Shown here one piece after another: positions 41,890 through 51,246 of a DNA stretch of 64,000 nt. Each line of letters begins with the position of its first letter. Within the stretch, counting starts at the first letter, position 1. The notes under the pieces are model-generated. The model was not told the DNA's origin, ran no database searches, and saw nothing but the letters and a program-made list of their open reading frames with translations. Source of the stretch: Actinokineospora diospyrosa. GTDB lineage: Bacteria > Actinomycetota > Actinomycetes > Mycobacteriales > Pseudonocardiaceae. A program made the translations under genes and the position numbers. Where the stretch lies: positions 62,001 through 126,000 of the forward strand of contig NZ_JAMTCO010000005.1 of the NCBI RefSeq assembly GCF_024171925.1. The letters are read 5' to 3'.

Positions 41890-41916
41890 AGAAGCCCCCG
41901 AAATCATCCCGGGGGC
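41890..41916. terminator. GC-rich terminator hairpin
   Basis: GCCCCCG and CGGGGGC arms around a short loop, between the two small genes and the DUF397 genes, on a stretch where the minus-strand transcript of DUF397 ends. Confidence 0.65.
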
Positions 41917-41926
41917 CTGTGTGGGA

Positions 41927-42097
41927 TCAGCCGACCTTGGTGAGGAGGCTGCGGAAGGCGGGGGCGGTGAACCGGAGGGTGGGGCCGGGGTTCTTGCTGT
42001 CCCGCAGGTGGATGGTGGTGGGGGTGGGGCAGGCCGCTTCGACGCAGTCGTTGTTGCCGCCGCCTGCTCCGCTGAAGCTGCTGCGGCGCCAGTTCAC
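41927..42097 (-). CDS. DUF397 family protein, second copy (56 aa)
   Basis: 56 residues with the DUF397 hallmarks WRRSSFSGAGGGNNDCVE, LRDSKNPG and a closing FTAPAF segment. The GTG start overlaps the stop of the first DUF397 gene (GTGA). Partner proteins of WhiJ-type XRE regulators, thought to modulate the regulator. It is read on the minus strand directly after its paralogue. Confidence 0.85.
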   Translation of the reverse strand: MNWRRSSFSGAGGGNNDCVEAACPTPTTIHLRDSKNPGPTLRFTAPAFRSLLTKVG

Positions 42098-42279
42098 CGA
42101 GTCACTCCACTGAGGAACGCCACGAACGACTTGGTGTCAACGCGGAGAGCGGTGCCAGCGTGCTTGCTGTCGCGGAGGTAGACAGCGGACTCCGTGGTCG
42201 GCCGCGCGACCTCCACGCAGTTGTTGTTGCCACCGGCGGTGCCCGAGCGACTGCTGCGACGCCACTGAAGGTCCTTCAC
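42094..42279 (-). CDS. DUF397 family protein, first copy (61 aa)
   Basis: 61 residues: WRRSSRSGTAGGNNNCVEVA, VYLRDSKHAG and FVAFLSG, a complete DUF397. Its start overlaps the stop of the XRE regulator (ATGA), giving a three-gene coupled set. It differs from the second copy in about half of its positions. Confidence 0.9.
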   Translation of the reverse strand: MKDLQWRRSSRSGTAGGNNNCVEVARPTTESAVYLRDSKHAGTALRVDTKSFVAFLSGVTR

Positions 42280-43124
42280 TTGCTCAATCTCCTCACGTGC
42301 GCGCGGATCACCTCCGCGCTTTCCTCTGGGTTCAGAGCCTGGGCCCGAACATCCTCGAACGTGTCTTGGAAGTGCCTTACGTCTCGTTCATTCTCCACCC
42401 ACACGCCGACTGCAGCGTGCTCGATGTAGACGACATCGGCGTCCCCTTCGTCGCCAAAAGTCATCACCTGGTAACCGCCCGACATGTTGCCGTAGGCGCC
42501 CGCTTCGAACGGGATCACATGGATCGTGATGTTGGGTTGCTCGAGCAGTGCAAGGAGATGCCGCAACTGGTTGTGGAGCACCTTGCGGCCTCCTACTTGC
42601 CGATGCAGCAGGGCCTCATCGAGGCATACGCAAAGTTCCAGTGCATCGGGTCCAGTTAGGACCTGTTGCCGCTCGAGGCGGAAATCGACCAACTCATCCA
42701 CTTCGATGGTGACATCGCTGCCGGTGGAAAACAGGGCTTTCGCATAGTCGGCAGTTTGCAGCAGTCCTGGAATCACTGAGGTTTCGAGGATGTAGAGATT
42801 CTCTGCTTCGCGTTCGGTGTTGACCAACTCGCGGAAGACCTTGGGCGAGTCGGGCGGGATGCGGATCTTCGGGACCGTGACCGAGGCCGCGTCGTAGAGG
42901 ACGCCCGCCTTGTCTTCGGCTTCGGAATCGGCGCCGTAGAGGGTGAGCAGGACGGAGACGGCGGCCCAGGCGGGTTTGTAGATGCCGTTCTCGTAGCGGC
43001 TGATGGTGCTCTCTTCGGTCTTGAGCTTGCGGGCGGCGTCCACTGCTCGCAGGCCTGCTGCTTCGCGGAGGTCGCGCAGGAAGCGGCCGAGTCGCTTCTT
43101 GCGGCGGGTGGGGGTTGCTGCCAT
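42276..43124 (-). CDS. XRE-family regulator with DUF5753 (WhiJ-like)
   Basis: 282 residues. The N-terminal XRE helix-turn-helix (LREAAGLRAVDAARKLKTEE then STISRYENG) is followed by a DUF5753 domain (LYILETSVIPGLLQTADYAKAL and ITIHVIPFEAGAYGNMSGGYQ). Actinobacterial WhiJ-type regulators are normally paired with DUF397 proteins, as here. They are linked to developmental and antibiotic regulation in Streptomyces. It is coupled to the two DUF397 genes and divergent from the small gene at 43241. Confidence 0.93.
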   Translation of the reverse strand: MAATPTRRKKRLGRFLRDLREAAGLRAVDAARKLKTEESTISRYENGIYKPAWAAVSVLLTLYGADSEAEDKAGVLYDAASVTVPKIRIPPDSPKVFRELVNTEREAENLYILETSVIPGLLQTADYAKALFSTGSDVTIEVDELVDFRLERQQVLTGPDALELCVCLDEALLHRQVGGRKVLHNQLRHLLALLEQPNITIHVIPFEAGAYGNMSGGYQVMTFGDEGDADVVYIEHAAVGVWVENERDVRHFQDTFEDVRAQALNPEESAEVIRAHVRRLSK

Positions 43125-43240
43125 GGACGGAGGGTAGCGGCTGTCCGGGTGGCACAGTTGCCACCCTATCGGGGCATTGTTGGAGCAACTTGCGCCGGCC
43201 TACCTTGACTCCAGCACAACCAACGAAAGGAAGGTGCCCC

Positions 43241-43441
43241 TTGTTGCGCTCCGATTTGGAGATCACCACCTGGGCCAAGATCAACGACAGCTGCGCCATC
43301 TCGACCGAGGTCGAGGGCAGCGACCTGCTGGTGCGCTTCGCCGGTCAGCTGGACAACTTCGAGGTCCTGCTCACCCCCGCCAGCCTCGACCAGCTCATTG
43401 CCGCCGCCACCGAGGGCCGAGACCAGTTGCACGCCGCCTGA
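43241..43441 (+). CDS. Small protein divergent from the XRE regulator (66 aa)
   Basis: 66 residues with a TTG start (43241 or 43244) after AAAGGAAGG. It begins LRSDLEITTWAKINDSC and ends LDQLIAAATEGRDQLHAA. Acidic alpha/beta pattern with no known motif. The position suggests it belongs to the XRE/DUF397 set. Confidence 0.6.
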   Translation: MLRSDLEITTWAKINDSCAISTEVEGSDLLVRFAGQLDNFEVLLTPASLDQLIAAATEGRDQLHAA

Positions 43442-43529
43442 TCGGGGCCGCCCCGCCGCCGGTGTCCAGTTCACCCGTCCCCCGAACGGCCCCATGTCGT
43501 ACCTTCTAGGTGTCTGACAGGACCAGGGG

Positions 43530-45830
43530 GTGACCACAGTGCACGACGACCGGCGGCGGGAACCCCCGCCCCAACCGCACTGGCCCGAGTCCGACCCCCA
43601 ACCCCCCACCGCCGACTACCAAGGCCGCCGACGCCTGCCCGACCCCCCAGTCCAGCCCGGCGACCCCCCGCTGGCTGGCCCCCTCGGCGGCCGGGCCGCC
43701 GATCGCCCGAGTCCCACTCCCGGTGACCGCCCACCTGCGGGCGACACGGCCCAGGCCGGTGACCGCCCCGGCAGGCGAGCCGCCGCGCGGTTGAGGGCGG
43801 AGTCCAGTGATCGCCCGGCTGGTGGCGAGGTGCCCCAGCCCAGCGACCGTTCGGGCAGGCAGCCCGCCGATCCCCCGTTGTCCGAGGCCAAGTCACGGCC
43901 GGACGTGCGCCCCGCGAGCGGATCCAGGCCCACCCCTGGTGCGCCCCGTCCCAACACCGGGCGCCCACCAGTGGACGGGCACTCACCCGCCCCCACCCAG
44001 CCCCCCACCGGCCGCGCCCCCACGCAGCCTCCCAATGGCCGCGCCCCCGCACCTCCGCCCAGCCCGAACGGCCGCCCCGAAACCGCCGCGCAATCCCCGC
44101 GTAGCGGGCACCTACCGATCAACGGCCGCCCACCCGGCGACCCCCAACCCCACCGCGGCGACGGACCACCCGGCCCCGCCCAGCCCGCAGGTGGCCGCCC
44201 CGCCCCCACCGATCACCACCCCGCCAGCACACACCCATCACCCGGCGATCGCCCAACCGGCGGCGGTCGATCCCCGCTAGGCAACGGGCCGCCTGCTGAT
44301 CCCCAGGTCTCGCCCACCAGCGCGCAGCCCCCGCCCACCGATCGCTCACGCGCCAACGTGCGCGTTCCCCTCAGCGATCGCCCAACCGGTGGCACCCGCC
44401 CCCCACTAGGCGACGGGCCGCCTGCTGATCCCCAGGTCCGCCTCACCGGCGCGCAGCCACCCAACAATCGTCCGCTCGCCGACGCGCAGCCCCCGCGTGC
44501 AGATCGCTCGCGCGCCGACGCACGCGTTCCGCGCGGTGATCGCCCATCCGATGGCGTACGCGCCTCGCGCGGTGATGGGCCGCCCCAGGGCCCGCCTACC
44601 GGCGCGCAGCCACCCAGTGATCGTCCACGTGCCGACGCTCAGTTCCCGCGCGCCGACGCGCGCTCTCCGCTCGGCGGTCGCCCAGTTGGCGCCCCCCGTG
44701 GCGGTCGCCCCCTCACCGCTGCTCAGCCCCCACCCGGTGCCGAGCCGACCAGTGCCGCACCACCCGTCAACGGCCGCCCCGACCCCGGGTTGAACGGCCG
44801 TCCCGCTCCCCAGCGCGGCCGCCCGCACCCCGCCGAGGCGCCCACCGAGCTCCTCCAGCCCGTCCACCCCGCCGAGGACGAGCCCACCGAGTTCATCCGC
44901 GCGCACCGGGGCTCCCTAGGAGCCCCCCGCTACGCCGACCCCGAGACCGAACGCATCGAACCGCCCCCCGACGACCCCGAAAACGAGTTCGACGACGAGC
45001 CCGAGGAAGACGCGCCAAAGCCCGTGCGCAAGGCGAGCACCGGTGCAGTCATCGTCCGGTCTATAGGCGAGGCGATGGTCACCCTGGGCATCGTCGTCCT
45101 GCTGTTCGTTGTGTACGAGGTCTGGGTGACCGACCTGATGTCCGCTGAGAAGCAGGAGGACGTCACCGTCGCGCTGGACGAGCAGTGGCAGCAGCCCACG
45201 GTCGCCGATCCGCAGCGGCAGCAGAAGTTCGAGTTCGCCGACGGGGAGGGGATGGCGAAGCTGTACATCCCGGCGCTCGGCGAGGACTACCACTTCACCG
45301 TCGTCGAAGGTACTTCCGTCGAGGACCTTGAGACCGGTCCCGGCCACTACAAGAAGTCCGCCCTACCCGGCCAGCCCGGCAACTTCGCCGTCGCCGGTCA
45401 CCGGGTTGGCAAGGGTGCCCCCTTCAACGACCTCGACCTCCTCAACGCCTGCGACGCCATGGTCGTAGAGACCCAGTCCACTTGGTACGTCTACCGCATG
45501 CTCCCCACAACCGACGACGCCAAGAACTGGGCCGCTAAGAGCACCAACCCGCACTGCGCAGGAGTCGCCCCGCAGACCGGTGAGTACGCCAGGGCTGTCG
45601 GCCGCCAGATCGTCACCCCCGCGCAGAGCGAGGTAGTCGCACCTGTGCCCGGTAACCCTGCCGCGAAGACCCCGGCCGAGCAGCGCCAGAAGATGATCAC
45701 GCTGACCACCTGCCACCCCAAGTTCTCCAACCGGCAGCGGATGATCCTGCACGGCGTCCTGGTGCGCGAGCAGGCCAAGAACCCCGCGGACCTCGCCGCC
45801 GTGCCCGCCGAGCTCCGCGAGACCGGCTGA
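43530..45830 (+). CDS. Class E type sortase with a very long proline-rich N-terminal region
   Basis: 766 residues; usual class E sortases have about 250. Residues 1 to about 490 are low-complexity, rich in Pro, Arg, Gly, Asp and Ala, with 43-residue tandem units. One membrane helix (about 508-534, VTLGIVVLLFVVYEVWV) then leads to the sortase domain with YIPALGEDYHF, catalytic His624 in AVAGHRVG, Cys728 in TLTTCHP and the Arg region NRQRM. With a single helix before the domain, the proline-rich half should be cytoplasmic. It attaches surface proteins to the wall; the adhesin gene starting 159 bases downstream is the likely substrate. The start could also be the GTG at 43539. Confidence 0.93.
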   Translation: MTTVHDDRRREPPPQPHWPESDPQPPTADYQGRRRLPDPPVQPGDPPLAGPLGGRAADRPSPTPGDRPPAGDTAQAGDRPGRRAAARLRAESSDRPAGGEVPQPSDRSGRQPADPPLSEAKSRPDVRPASGSRPTPGAPRPNTGRPPVDGHSPAPTQPPTGRAPTQPPNGRAPAPPPSPNGRPETAAQSPRSGHLPINGRPPGDPQPHRGDGPPGPAQPAGGRPAPTDHHPASTHPSPGDRPTGGGRSPLGNGPPADPQVSPTSAQPPPTDRSRANVRVPLSDRPTGGTRPPLGDGPPADPQVRLTGAQPPNNRPLADAQPPRADRSRADARVPRGDRPSDGVRASRGDGPPQGPPTGAQPPSDRPRADAQFPRADARSPLGGRPVGAPRGGRPLTAAQPPPGAEPTSAAPPVNGRPDPGLNGRPAPQRGRPHPAEAPTELLQPVHPAEDEPTEFIRAHRGSLGAPRYADPETERIEPPPDDPENEFDDEPEEDAPKPVRKASTGAVIVRSIGEAMVTLGIVVLLFVVYEVWVTDLMSAEKQEDVTVALDEQWQQPTVADPQRQQKFEFADGEGMAKLYIPALGEDYHFTVVEGTSVEDLETGPGHYKKSALPGQPGNFAVAGHRVGKGAPFNDLDLLNACDAMVVETQSTWYVYRMLPTTDDAKNWAAKSTNPHCAGVAPQTGEYARAVGRQIVTPAQSEVVAPVPGNPAAKTPAEQRQKMITLTTCHPKFSNRQRMILHGVLVREQAKNPADLAAVPAELRETG
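44244..44500 (+). repeat. 129-bp in-frame tandem repeat in the sortase N-terminus
   Basis: GCGATCGCCCAACCGG recurs at 44244 and 44373, and GGGCCGCCTGCTGATCCCCA at 44286 and 44415, both 129 bp apart (43 codons). It codes the GDRPTGG...PPLGDGPPADPQ units. Copy-number variation between strains is likely. Confidence 0.75.
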
Positions 45831-45989
45831 CCCCGCCGTTTTCGAAGGTCCACTTCGCACAGTGCTGACCAGCATCGTTACTGAGATCTACCCGACCTGG
45901 TGAATCCCCGGCCGCTGGCGCGCGCGGTCCGTGCACCCAAGGCAGATTCCGATTCGTCGGAAACTGTCGTTCTGCATGGGAGTTGGGAC

Positions 45990-48900
45990 ATGTCCATAAC
46001 GAGAGCGGTCCGCCGCGGCCTCGCGGTCGCGTTGGCTTCGGTGACCGCCGCCGCGGGTGTGGTGGTCCTGGTGGCCGCTCCCGTGGAAGCCGCCGTCGTT
46101 CGCCCGTTCACCTTGAACTACGACAAAGAGATCTACGGCGACTTCTACCAGACCGGCAACGGCAACATGCAGTGCCCGCAGGGCGACGACCCCGAGGACC
46201 CGTTCGGTGAGCCGATCTCGACCTGCGCCCAGTCCCAGGCGCGGACCAACACCACGGCGACGGGCATCAACGACTCGTACTACATGAGGTGGTCCGACGT
46301 CGACGGCAGCCCCGCCACCTTCAACTCCTCCACCGCCACGGTCACCGTCCCGGCGGGCGCCAAGATCGACTACGCCCGGCTGAACTGGGCGGGCGACACC
46401 GGCACCGTCCGCCTCGCCGACGGCACCATCTCCGCGCTGCCCGGCTGCAACACCCGCCAGTTCCTCGCGGGCGCGGGAACGTCGGTGCTCCCCTCGGGCA
46501 CCCCGGAGTCGACCTCCACCCGGTTGACCGTCGGCGGCGTCACCACCGCCTACGCGCCGCAGGTCGTCAGCCGCGACGCCCTGGCGAACGTGCCCAACTC
46601 GCAGCCGCAGTTCTACACCGCGTACGCGAACGTGACCGCCCAGGTCTCGGCGAACCTGACGACCGGGTCCGCGCAGACCATCACCCTCGGCAACGTCTGG
46701 TCCCCCCAGGGCTTCGGCTGCTTCGCGGGCTGGTCGCTGGTCGTCGTCTGGTACTTCGACGCGCCCAACGTCGACGCCCCCGCCAAGCGCGAGGTCTACA
46801 TCTACGACGGTCACGTCCGCCAGTCCTCCGCCGACGCCGCGACCACGACCACCGTGACCGGCTTCCGGGTGGGTGACCCAAACGTCCGCGTCGGCGTGAC
46901 CGCCTACGAGGGCGACTTCAACATCGTCGGCGACGCGTTCTCCATCAACGGCACGGCCACGGAGGACCCGCTCGGGGCCGCGGTGACGAACAACTTCTTC
47001 GTCTCCAACGGCCAACACGCGGCCAACCCGTCGGTCGCGAACAACATGAGCATCGACTCCAAGGTCATCGCGACGAACCTGATCACCACCGGGTCCACAT
47101 CGGCGACACTGACCTTCTCGACCTCCGGCGACACCTACCTCGCCGAGAACCTCGTGCTGTCCGTGCCGATCCCGTCGATCAGCGTCACCAAGACCCTCAA
47201 CGCCCCGGGCCCGTACAAGCCGGGTGACACGGTGACCTACAACTTCTCCGTCGTGTCACCGGGCGGGTCCAGCGCCACCAGCGTCGAGGTCGACGACCCG
47301 CTCGCCGCGAACTGCGACAGGATCATCGGCACCCTGCTGGCCGACGCGCCTTACACCTACTCGTGCACCGGTGTCGCGGGCGCCGACGACTACACCAACA
47401 CCGCGACGGCCACCGGCGACAGTTCCTTCGGCGACCCGTTGACCGGCACCGGTGAGGTCGCGGTCACCGTCGTCAACCCGTCGATCGACATCACCAAGGT
47501 CCCGGACAAGGCGACCTACACCACCGGCGAGACCATCACCTTCACCATCACCGTCCACAACGACGGCGACAGCAACATCACCGGCATCACGGTGTCCGAC
47601 CCGACGGTGCCCTCGTGCGCCAACGCCACGATCGGCACCCTGGGCGCGGGCGGCAGCTCCAGCTACACCTGCACCGCGACCGCCCCGATCACCGGTGACA
47701 GCAACACCGCGACGGTCAACGGCACCGACGTCGTCGGCGACCCGATCAGCGACTTCGCGACCGCGTCCGCCCCGACCGTGGGCACCATCTCCGGCCGCGT
47801 GTTCGCCGACCGGCTCAACAACGGCACCTACAACCCGGGCAGCACCCAGTACGACACCGGGATCTCGGGTGTGACCGTGACGCTGACCGGGACCACCACC
47901 GTGGGCGGTTCGCCGGTCAACATCCCGGCCACCACCGCCGCGGACGGAACCTTCGAGTTCACCAGCGTGCAAGCAGGCACCTACGTGGTGACCGAGACGC
48001 AGCCCGCCGCCTACGACGACGGCACCGACACACCGGGGACCATCGGCTCCTCCGGCGGCAACGACATCGTCAACATCACGCTGACCTCCGGGCAGTCGAG
48101 CACCGGCAACCTGTTCGCCGAGCGCCCGACCTCCAGCCTGGCGGGCAACGTCTACCTCGACGCCGACAACAGCGGCACCATCAACGGCGCCGAGGCAGGC
48201 CTCAGCGGGGTCACGGTCACGCTGACCGGCACCGACTCCGACGGCAACGCCATCACGCTGACGGCGACGAGCGCGGCCACCACCGGCCTGTACTCGTTCC
48301 CGGACCTGCGGGCGGGCACGTACACGGTGACCGAGACGCAGCCGGGCGCGTACTCCGACGGCAAGGAAACCGTTGGCACGTCGAGCGGCACGCTCTCGCC
48401 GCCGAACGCGATCAGCGCCATCTCGCTGGCCGCGCGGACCAACGCCACCGGGTACTTGTTCGGCGAGTACGTGGCGGTGTCCATCAGCGGCACCGTCCAG
48501 GACGACGGCGGCAACGGGATCGGCAACGTCAGCATCGCGCTGTCGGGTGCCGCGACCTCGACCACGACCACGGCGCCCAACGGCACGTTCACCTTCACGA
48601 ACCTGGCCCCGGGCACCTACACGCTCACCGAGACCCAGCCCACCGGGTACGGCGACGGACCGGAGACCAACGGCACGCCCGCGGGCAACGTCAGCGTCAA
48701 CGACGTCATCAGCGGCATCGTGGTGAGCTCGGGCAACACCGGTACCGGCTACATCTTCGCCGAAGACCGCGGTTCCCTCGCCGGTGTCGTGTTCGACGAC
48801 TACGACAACGACGGCATCAAGGACGTCGGTGAGCCGGGTCTTGCCGCAAGCGTCCACCTGACCGGTACCGACGCCAACGGCACCACGGTGAACCAGACGG

Positions 48901-50999
48901 TCACCTCCAACGGCACCACCGGCATCTACACGTTCCCGAACCTGGTCGGTAGCGCCAGCTACACGCTGACCGAGGACACCCCGGTGAACCGGCTCGACGG
49001 CAAGGAGACCGTCGGCAACACCGGCGGCACGCTCTCGCCGCCGAACGCGATCATCGGCATCTCGCTCGCGGGCGGTGAGGACGCCACCGGGTACAACTTC
49101 GGCGAGGTCGTCCCGTCCTCGATCTCGGGTCTGGTGACCGACAACGGCTCGACGCCGAGCCCGCTCGCGGGGGTCACGATCACGCTGACCGGCCTCGACG
49201 ACCTCGGCAACCCGGTCAACCTGACGACCACGACCGGCGTCGACGGCACCTACACCTTCACCAACCTGCGACCCGGCGGGAACTACACCCTCGCCGAGAC
49301 CCAGCCCACCGGGTACGGGCAGGGCACGTCGGAGGCCGGTAGCGAGGGCGGCGACGACTCGTTGCCGAACTACATCACCAACATCGACCTCGACCCGAAC
49401 AAGTCGATCACCGGCTACAACTTCACCGACAACTTCACGGTGTTGGAGGGCGTGGTCTTCCAGGACAACAACCGCAACGGCTCCCAGCAGGTCGGCGAGC
49501 CGGGCATCCCGGACGTGGTCCTGCACCTGACCGGTACCGACGTCAACGGGCTCACTGTCAACGCGACCGCGACCAGCAAGGGCGACGGGTCCTACATCTT
49601 CCCCGAGCTGGTGGCGGGCACGTACTCGCTGACCGAGGAGCAGCCGGACAACTACAACGACGGCGTCGACACACCGGGCAACAGCGGTGGCTCGGCAAGC
49701 GGTTCGGACACGATCACGCCGATCGTGCTCGTCGCGGGTGAGAACGCCAGCGGCTACACCTTCGCCGAACTGCCGGACTCCATCGGCGGTCGCGTCTGGG
49801 TCGACCTGGACGGCGACGGCGTGATCGACAACGACGAGCCGACCTTCCTGCCCGGGGTGACCATCACCCTGCAGGACGGCAACGGGGTCCAGATCGGGTC
49901 CCCGACCACGACCGACAGCAACGGGCACTACACGTTCCCGAACCTGCCGCTCGGCAACTACATCGTCGTCGAGACCCAGCCCGCCGGGTACGGCTCGACC
50001 ACGCCGAACGTGGTGCCGGTGACGCTGTTGCAGATCAACCCGAACACCGTCGACGGCAAGGTCATCAACTTCGGCGAGCGGCACGGCAGCGTCGGTGACT
50101 TCGTCTGGGACGACACCAACGCCAACGGCCTGCAGGACTCCGGTGAGCCCGGGGTGGCCGGGGTGACGGTGACCCTCTACAACGACGCGGGCTCGCCGAT
50201 CACGACGACCACGACCGACTCCAACGGCAAGTACCACTTCGCCGACCTGGTCGCCGGCACCTACTACGTCGGTGTCACGCTGCCCGCCGGGAAGTCGTTC
50301 ACCAAGCCGAACGTGTCCGGTGACGCGACCAACTCCGACGTCAGCTGGCTCACCGGGGTCACCGCGGCGCTGGCCATCGAGCCGGGCGGCGACGGGACCA
50401 TCCCGCAGCTGTCGGATGTGGACGCCGGGTTCGTGACCAAGCTCATCGACCTCGCGGTCGGGGTCAGCACCCCGACGCCGTCGGCCAACGTCGGCCAGAC
50501 GGTGATCTTCACCTCGGTCGTGTCCAACACCGGCAACACCCCGGTGGTCGGCGCGCGCACGACGATCACCGTCCCGAAGGGCCTGCGGATCGACTCCGCG
50601 GGCGGTGAGGCCCAGCCCGCGGCGAGCGCGCAGGACATCAACGCGGCCGCGGCGGTGCTGTGGCAGTGCACCGTGGCGGGCCAGGTCGCGACCTGCGTCA
50701 CCGACGCGGTGATCCTGCCCGGTCAGCAGCTCGGTGCGATCACGGTGAGCACGACGGCGACCACCACGGTCACCGACACCACCGCGGTGGCGAACGTGAC
50801 GCTGGCCGACGGGACGCCGGACGACAACGCCGCGAACAACGCGGCCGTGGTTACCGTCGGCGTCACCGCAGGCGACGACTCGGGGCTGGTCGACACCGGT
50901 GCCGACGTCAAGTGGCCGTTCTTCGGCGGCCTGTTCCTGCTCCTGGTCGGCGCGGTCACGGTCTTCGTGACCAGGCGGCGGCGCAGCGGTAGCGACTGA
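45990..50999 (+). CDS. Giant surface adhesin with SdrD-B-like repeats and a C-terminal sorting signal
   Basis: 1669 residues from the ATG at 45990 (a GTG at 45900 is the other option). Signal peptide near LVAAPVEAA, then an N-terminal beta domain of about 370 residues, two DUF11-like repeats (SVTKTLNAPGPYKPGDTVTY and DITKVPDKATYTTGETITF), then about nine prealbumin-like/SdrD-B repeats carrying Y-[ST]-[FL]-[TP] and TxTETQPxxYxDG motifs, another DUF11 repeat and the end LVDTGADVKWPFFG, a hydrophobic helix and RRRRSG. LVDTG (1633-1637) is a sorting motif close to the LAxTG type used by class E sortases. It is covalently linked to the wall by the preceding sortase and probably mediates adhesion. 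Confidence 0.93.
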   Translation: MSITRAVRRGLAVALASVTAAAGVVVLVAAPVEAAVVRPFTLNYDKEIYGDFYQTGNGNMQCPQGDDPEDPFGEPISTCAQSQARTNTTATGINDSYYMRWSDVDGSPATFNSSTATVTVPAGAKIDYARLNWAGDTGTVRLADGTISALPGCNTRQFLAGAGTSVLPSGTPESTSTRLTVGGVTTAYAPQVVSRDALANVPNSQPQFYTAYANVTAQVSANLTTGSAQTITLGNVWSPQGFGCFAGWSLVVVWYFDAPNVDAPAKREVYIYDGHVRQSSADAATTTTVTGFRVGDPNVRVGVTAYEGDFNIVGDAFSINGTATEDPLGAAVTNNFFVSNGQHAANPSVANNMSIDSKVIATNLITTGSTSATLTFSTSGDTYLAENLVLSVPIPSISVTKTLNAPGPYKPGDTVTYNFSVVSPGGSSATSVEVDDPLAANCDRIIGTLLADAPYTYSCTGVAGADDYTNTATATGDSSFGDPLTGTGEVAVTVVNPSIDITKVPDKATYTTGETITFTITVHNDGDSNITGITVSDPTVPSCANATIGTLGAGGSSSYTCTATAPITGDSNTATVNGTDVVGDPISDFATASAPTVGTISGRVFADRLNNGTYNPGSTQYDTGISGVTVTLTGTTTVGGSPVNIPATTAADGTFEFTSVQAGTYVVTETQPAAYDDGTDTPGTIGSSGGNDIVNITLTSGQSSTGNLFAERPTSSLAGNVYLDADNSGTINGAEAGLSGVTVTLTGTDSDGNAITLTATSAATTGLYSFPDLRAGTYTVTETQPGAYSDGKETVGTSSGTLSPPNAISAISLAARTNATGYLFGEYVAVSISGTVQDDGGNGIGNVSIALSGAATSTTTTAPNGTFTFTNLAPGTYTLTETQPTGYGDGPETNGTPAGNVSVNDVISGIVVSSGNTGTGYIFAEDRGSLAGVVFDDYDNDGIKDVGEPGLAASVHLTGTDANGTTVNQTVTSNGTTGIYTFPNLVGSASYTLTEDTPVNRLDGKETVGNTGGTLSPPNAIIGISLAGGEDATGYNFGEVVPSSISGLVTDNGSTPSPLAGVTITLTGLDDLGNPVNLTTTTGVDGTYTFTNLRPGGNYTLAETQPTGYGQGTSEAGSEGGDDSLPNYITNIDLDPNKSITGYNFTDNFTVLEGVVFQDNNRNGSQQVGEPGIPDVVLHLTGTDVNGLTVNATATSKGDGSYIFPELVAGTYSLTEEQPDNYNDGVDTPGNSGGSASGSDTITPIVLVAGENASGYTFAELPDSIGGRVWVDLDGDGVIDNDEPTFLPGVTITLQDGNGVQIGSPTTTDSNGHYTFPNLPLGNYIVVETQPAGYGSTTPNVVPVTLLQINPNTVDGKVINFGERHGSVGDFVWDDTNANGLQDSGEPGVAGVTVTLYNDAGSPITTTTTDSNGKYHFADLVAGTYYVGVTLPAGKSFTKPNVSGDATNSDVSWLTGVTAALAIEPGGDGTIPQLSDVDAGFVTKLIDLAVGVSTPTPSANVGQTVIFTSVVSNTGNTPVVGARTTITVPKGLRIDSAGGEAQPAASAQDINAAAAVLWQCTVAGQVATCVTDAVILPGQQLGAITVSTTATTTVTDTTAVANVTLADGTPDDNAANNAAVVTVGVTAGDDSGLVDTGADVKWPFFGGLFLLLVGAVTVFVTRRRRSGSD

Positions 51000-51016
51000 T
51001 CGCTAGCGGTCTGACC

Positions 51017-51052
51017 CGAAGGGCCCGCCGGTCTCGACCGGCGGGCCCTTCG
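51017..51052 (+). terminator. Terminator of the adhesin gene
   Basis: A 16-bp perfect GC-rich inverted repeat with a CTCG loop, 17 bases after the stop. Confidence 0.85.
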
Positions 51053-51246
51053 GTGTGGTCGGGGTCCTGGATATGTCCTGTGTGGACAGATCGATCGTCG
51101 GTTGTGGTCACGGTTCGTTATGTGCATCGACCACTTTCGTTATCTGATTTCACCTGTTCAGCCCAAAAAGTCGATCAAGGACTTGTGCGCGTTGCCGGAG
51201 AGTCGTAAACCATCACCCATCAGTGGGATAAGTGGGTGGAGGCATC

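Noticed and set aside
47256-50237. 993-residue minus-strand ORF opposite the adhesin
   Set aside because: It mirrors the adhesin repeats, has only Gly/Val/Arg/Asp-rich low complexity, and has no ribosome site.
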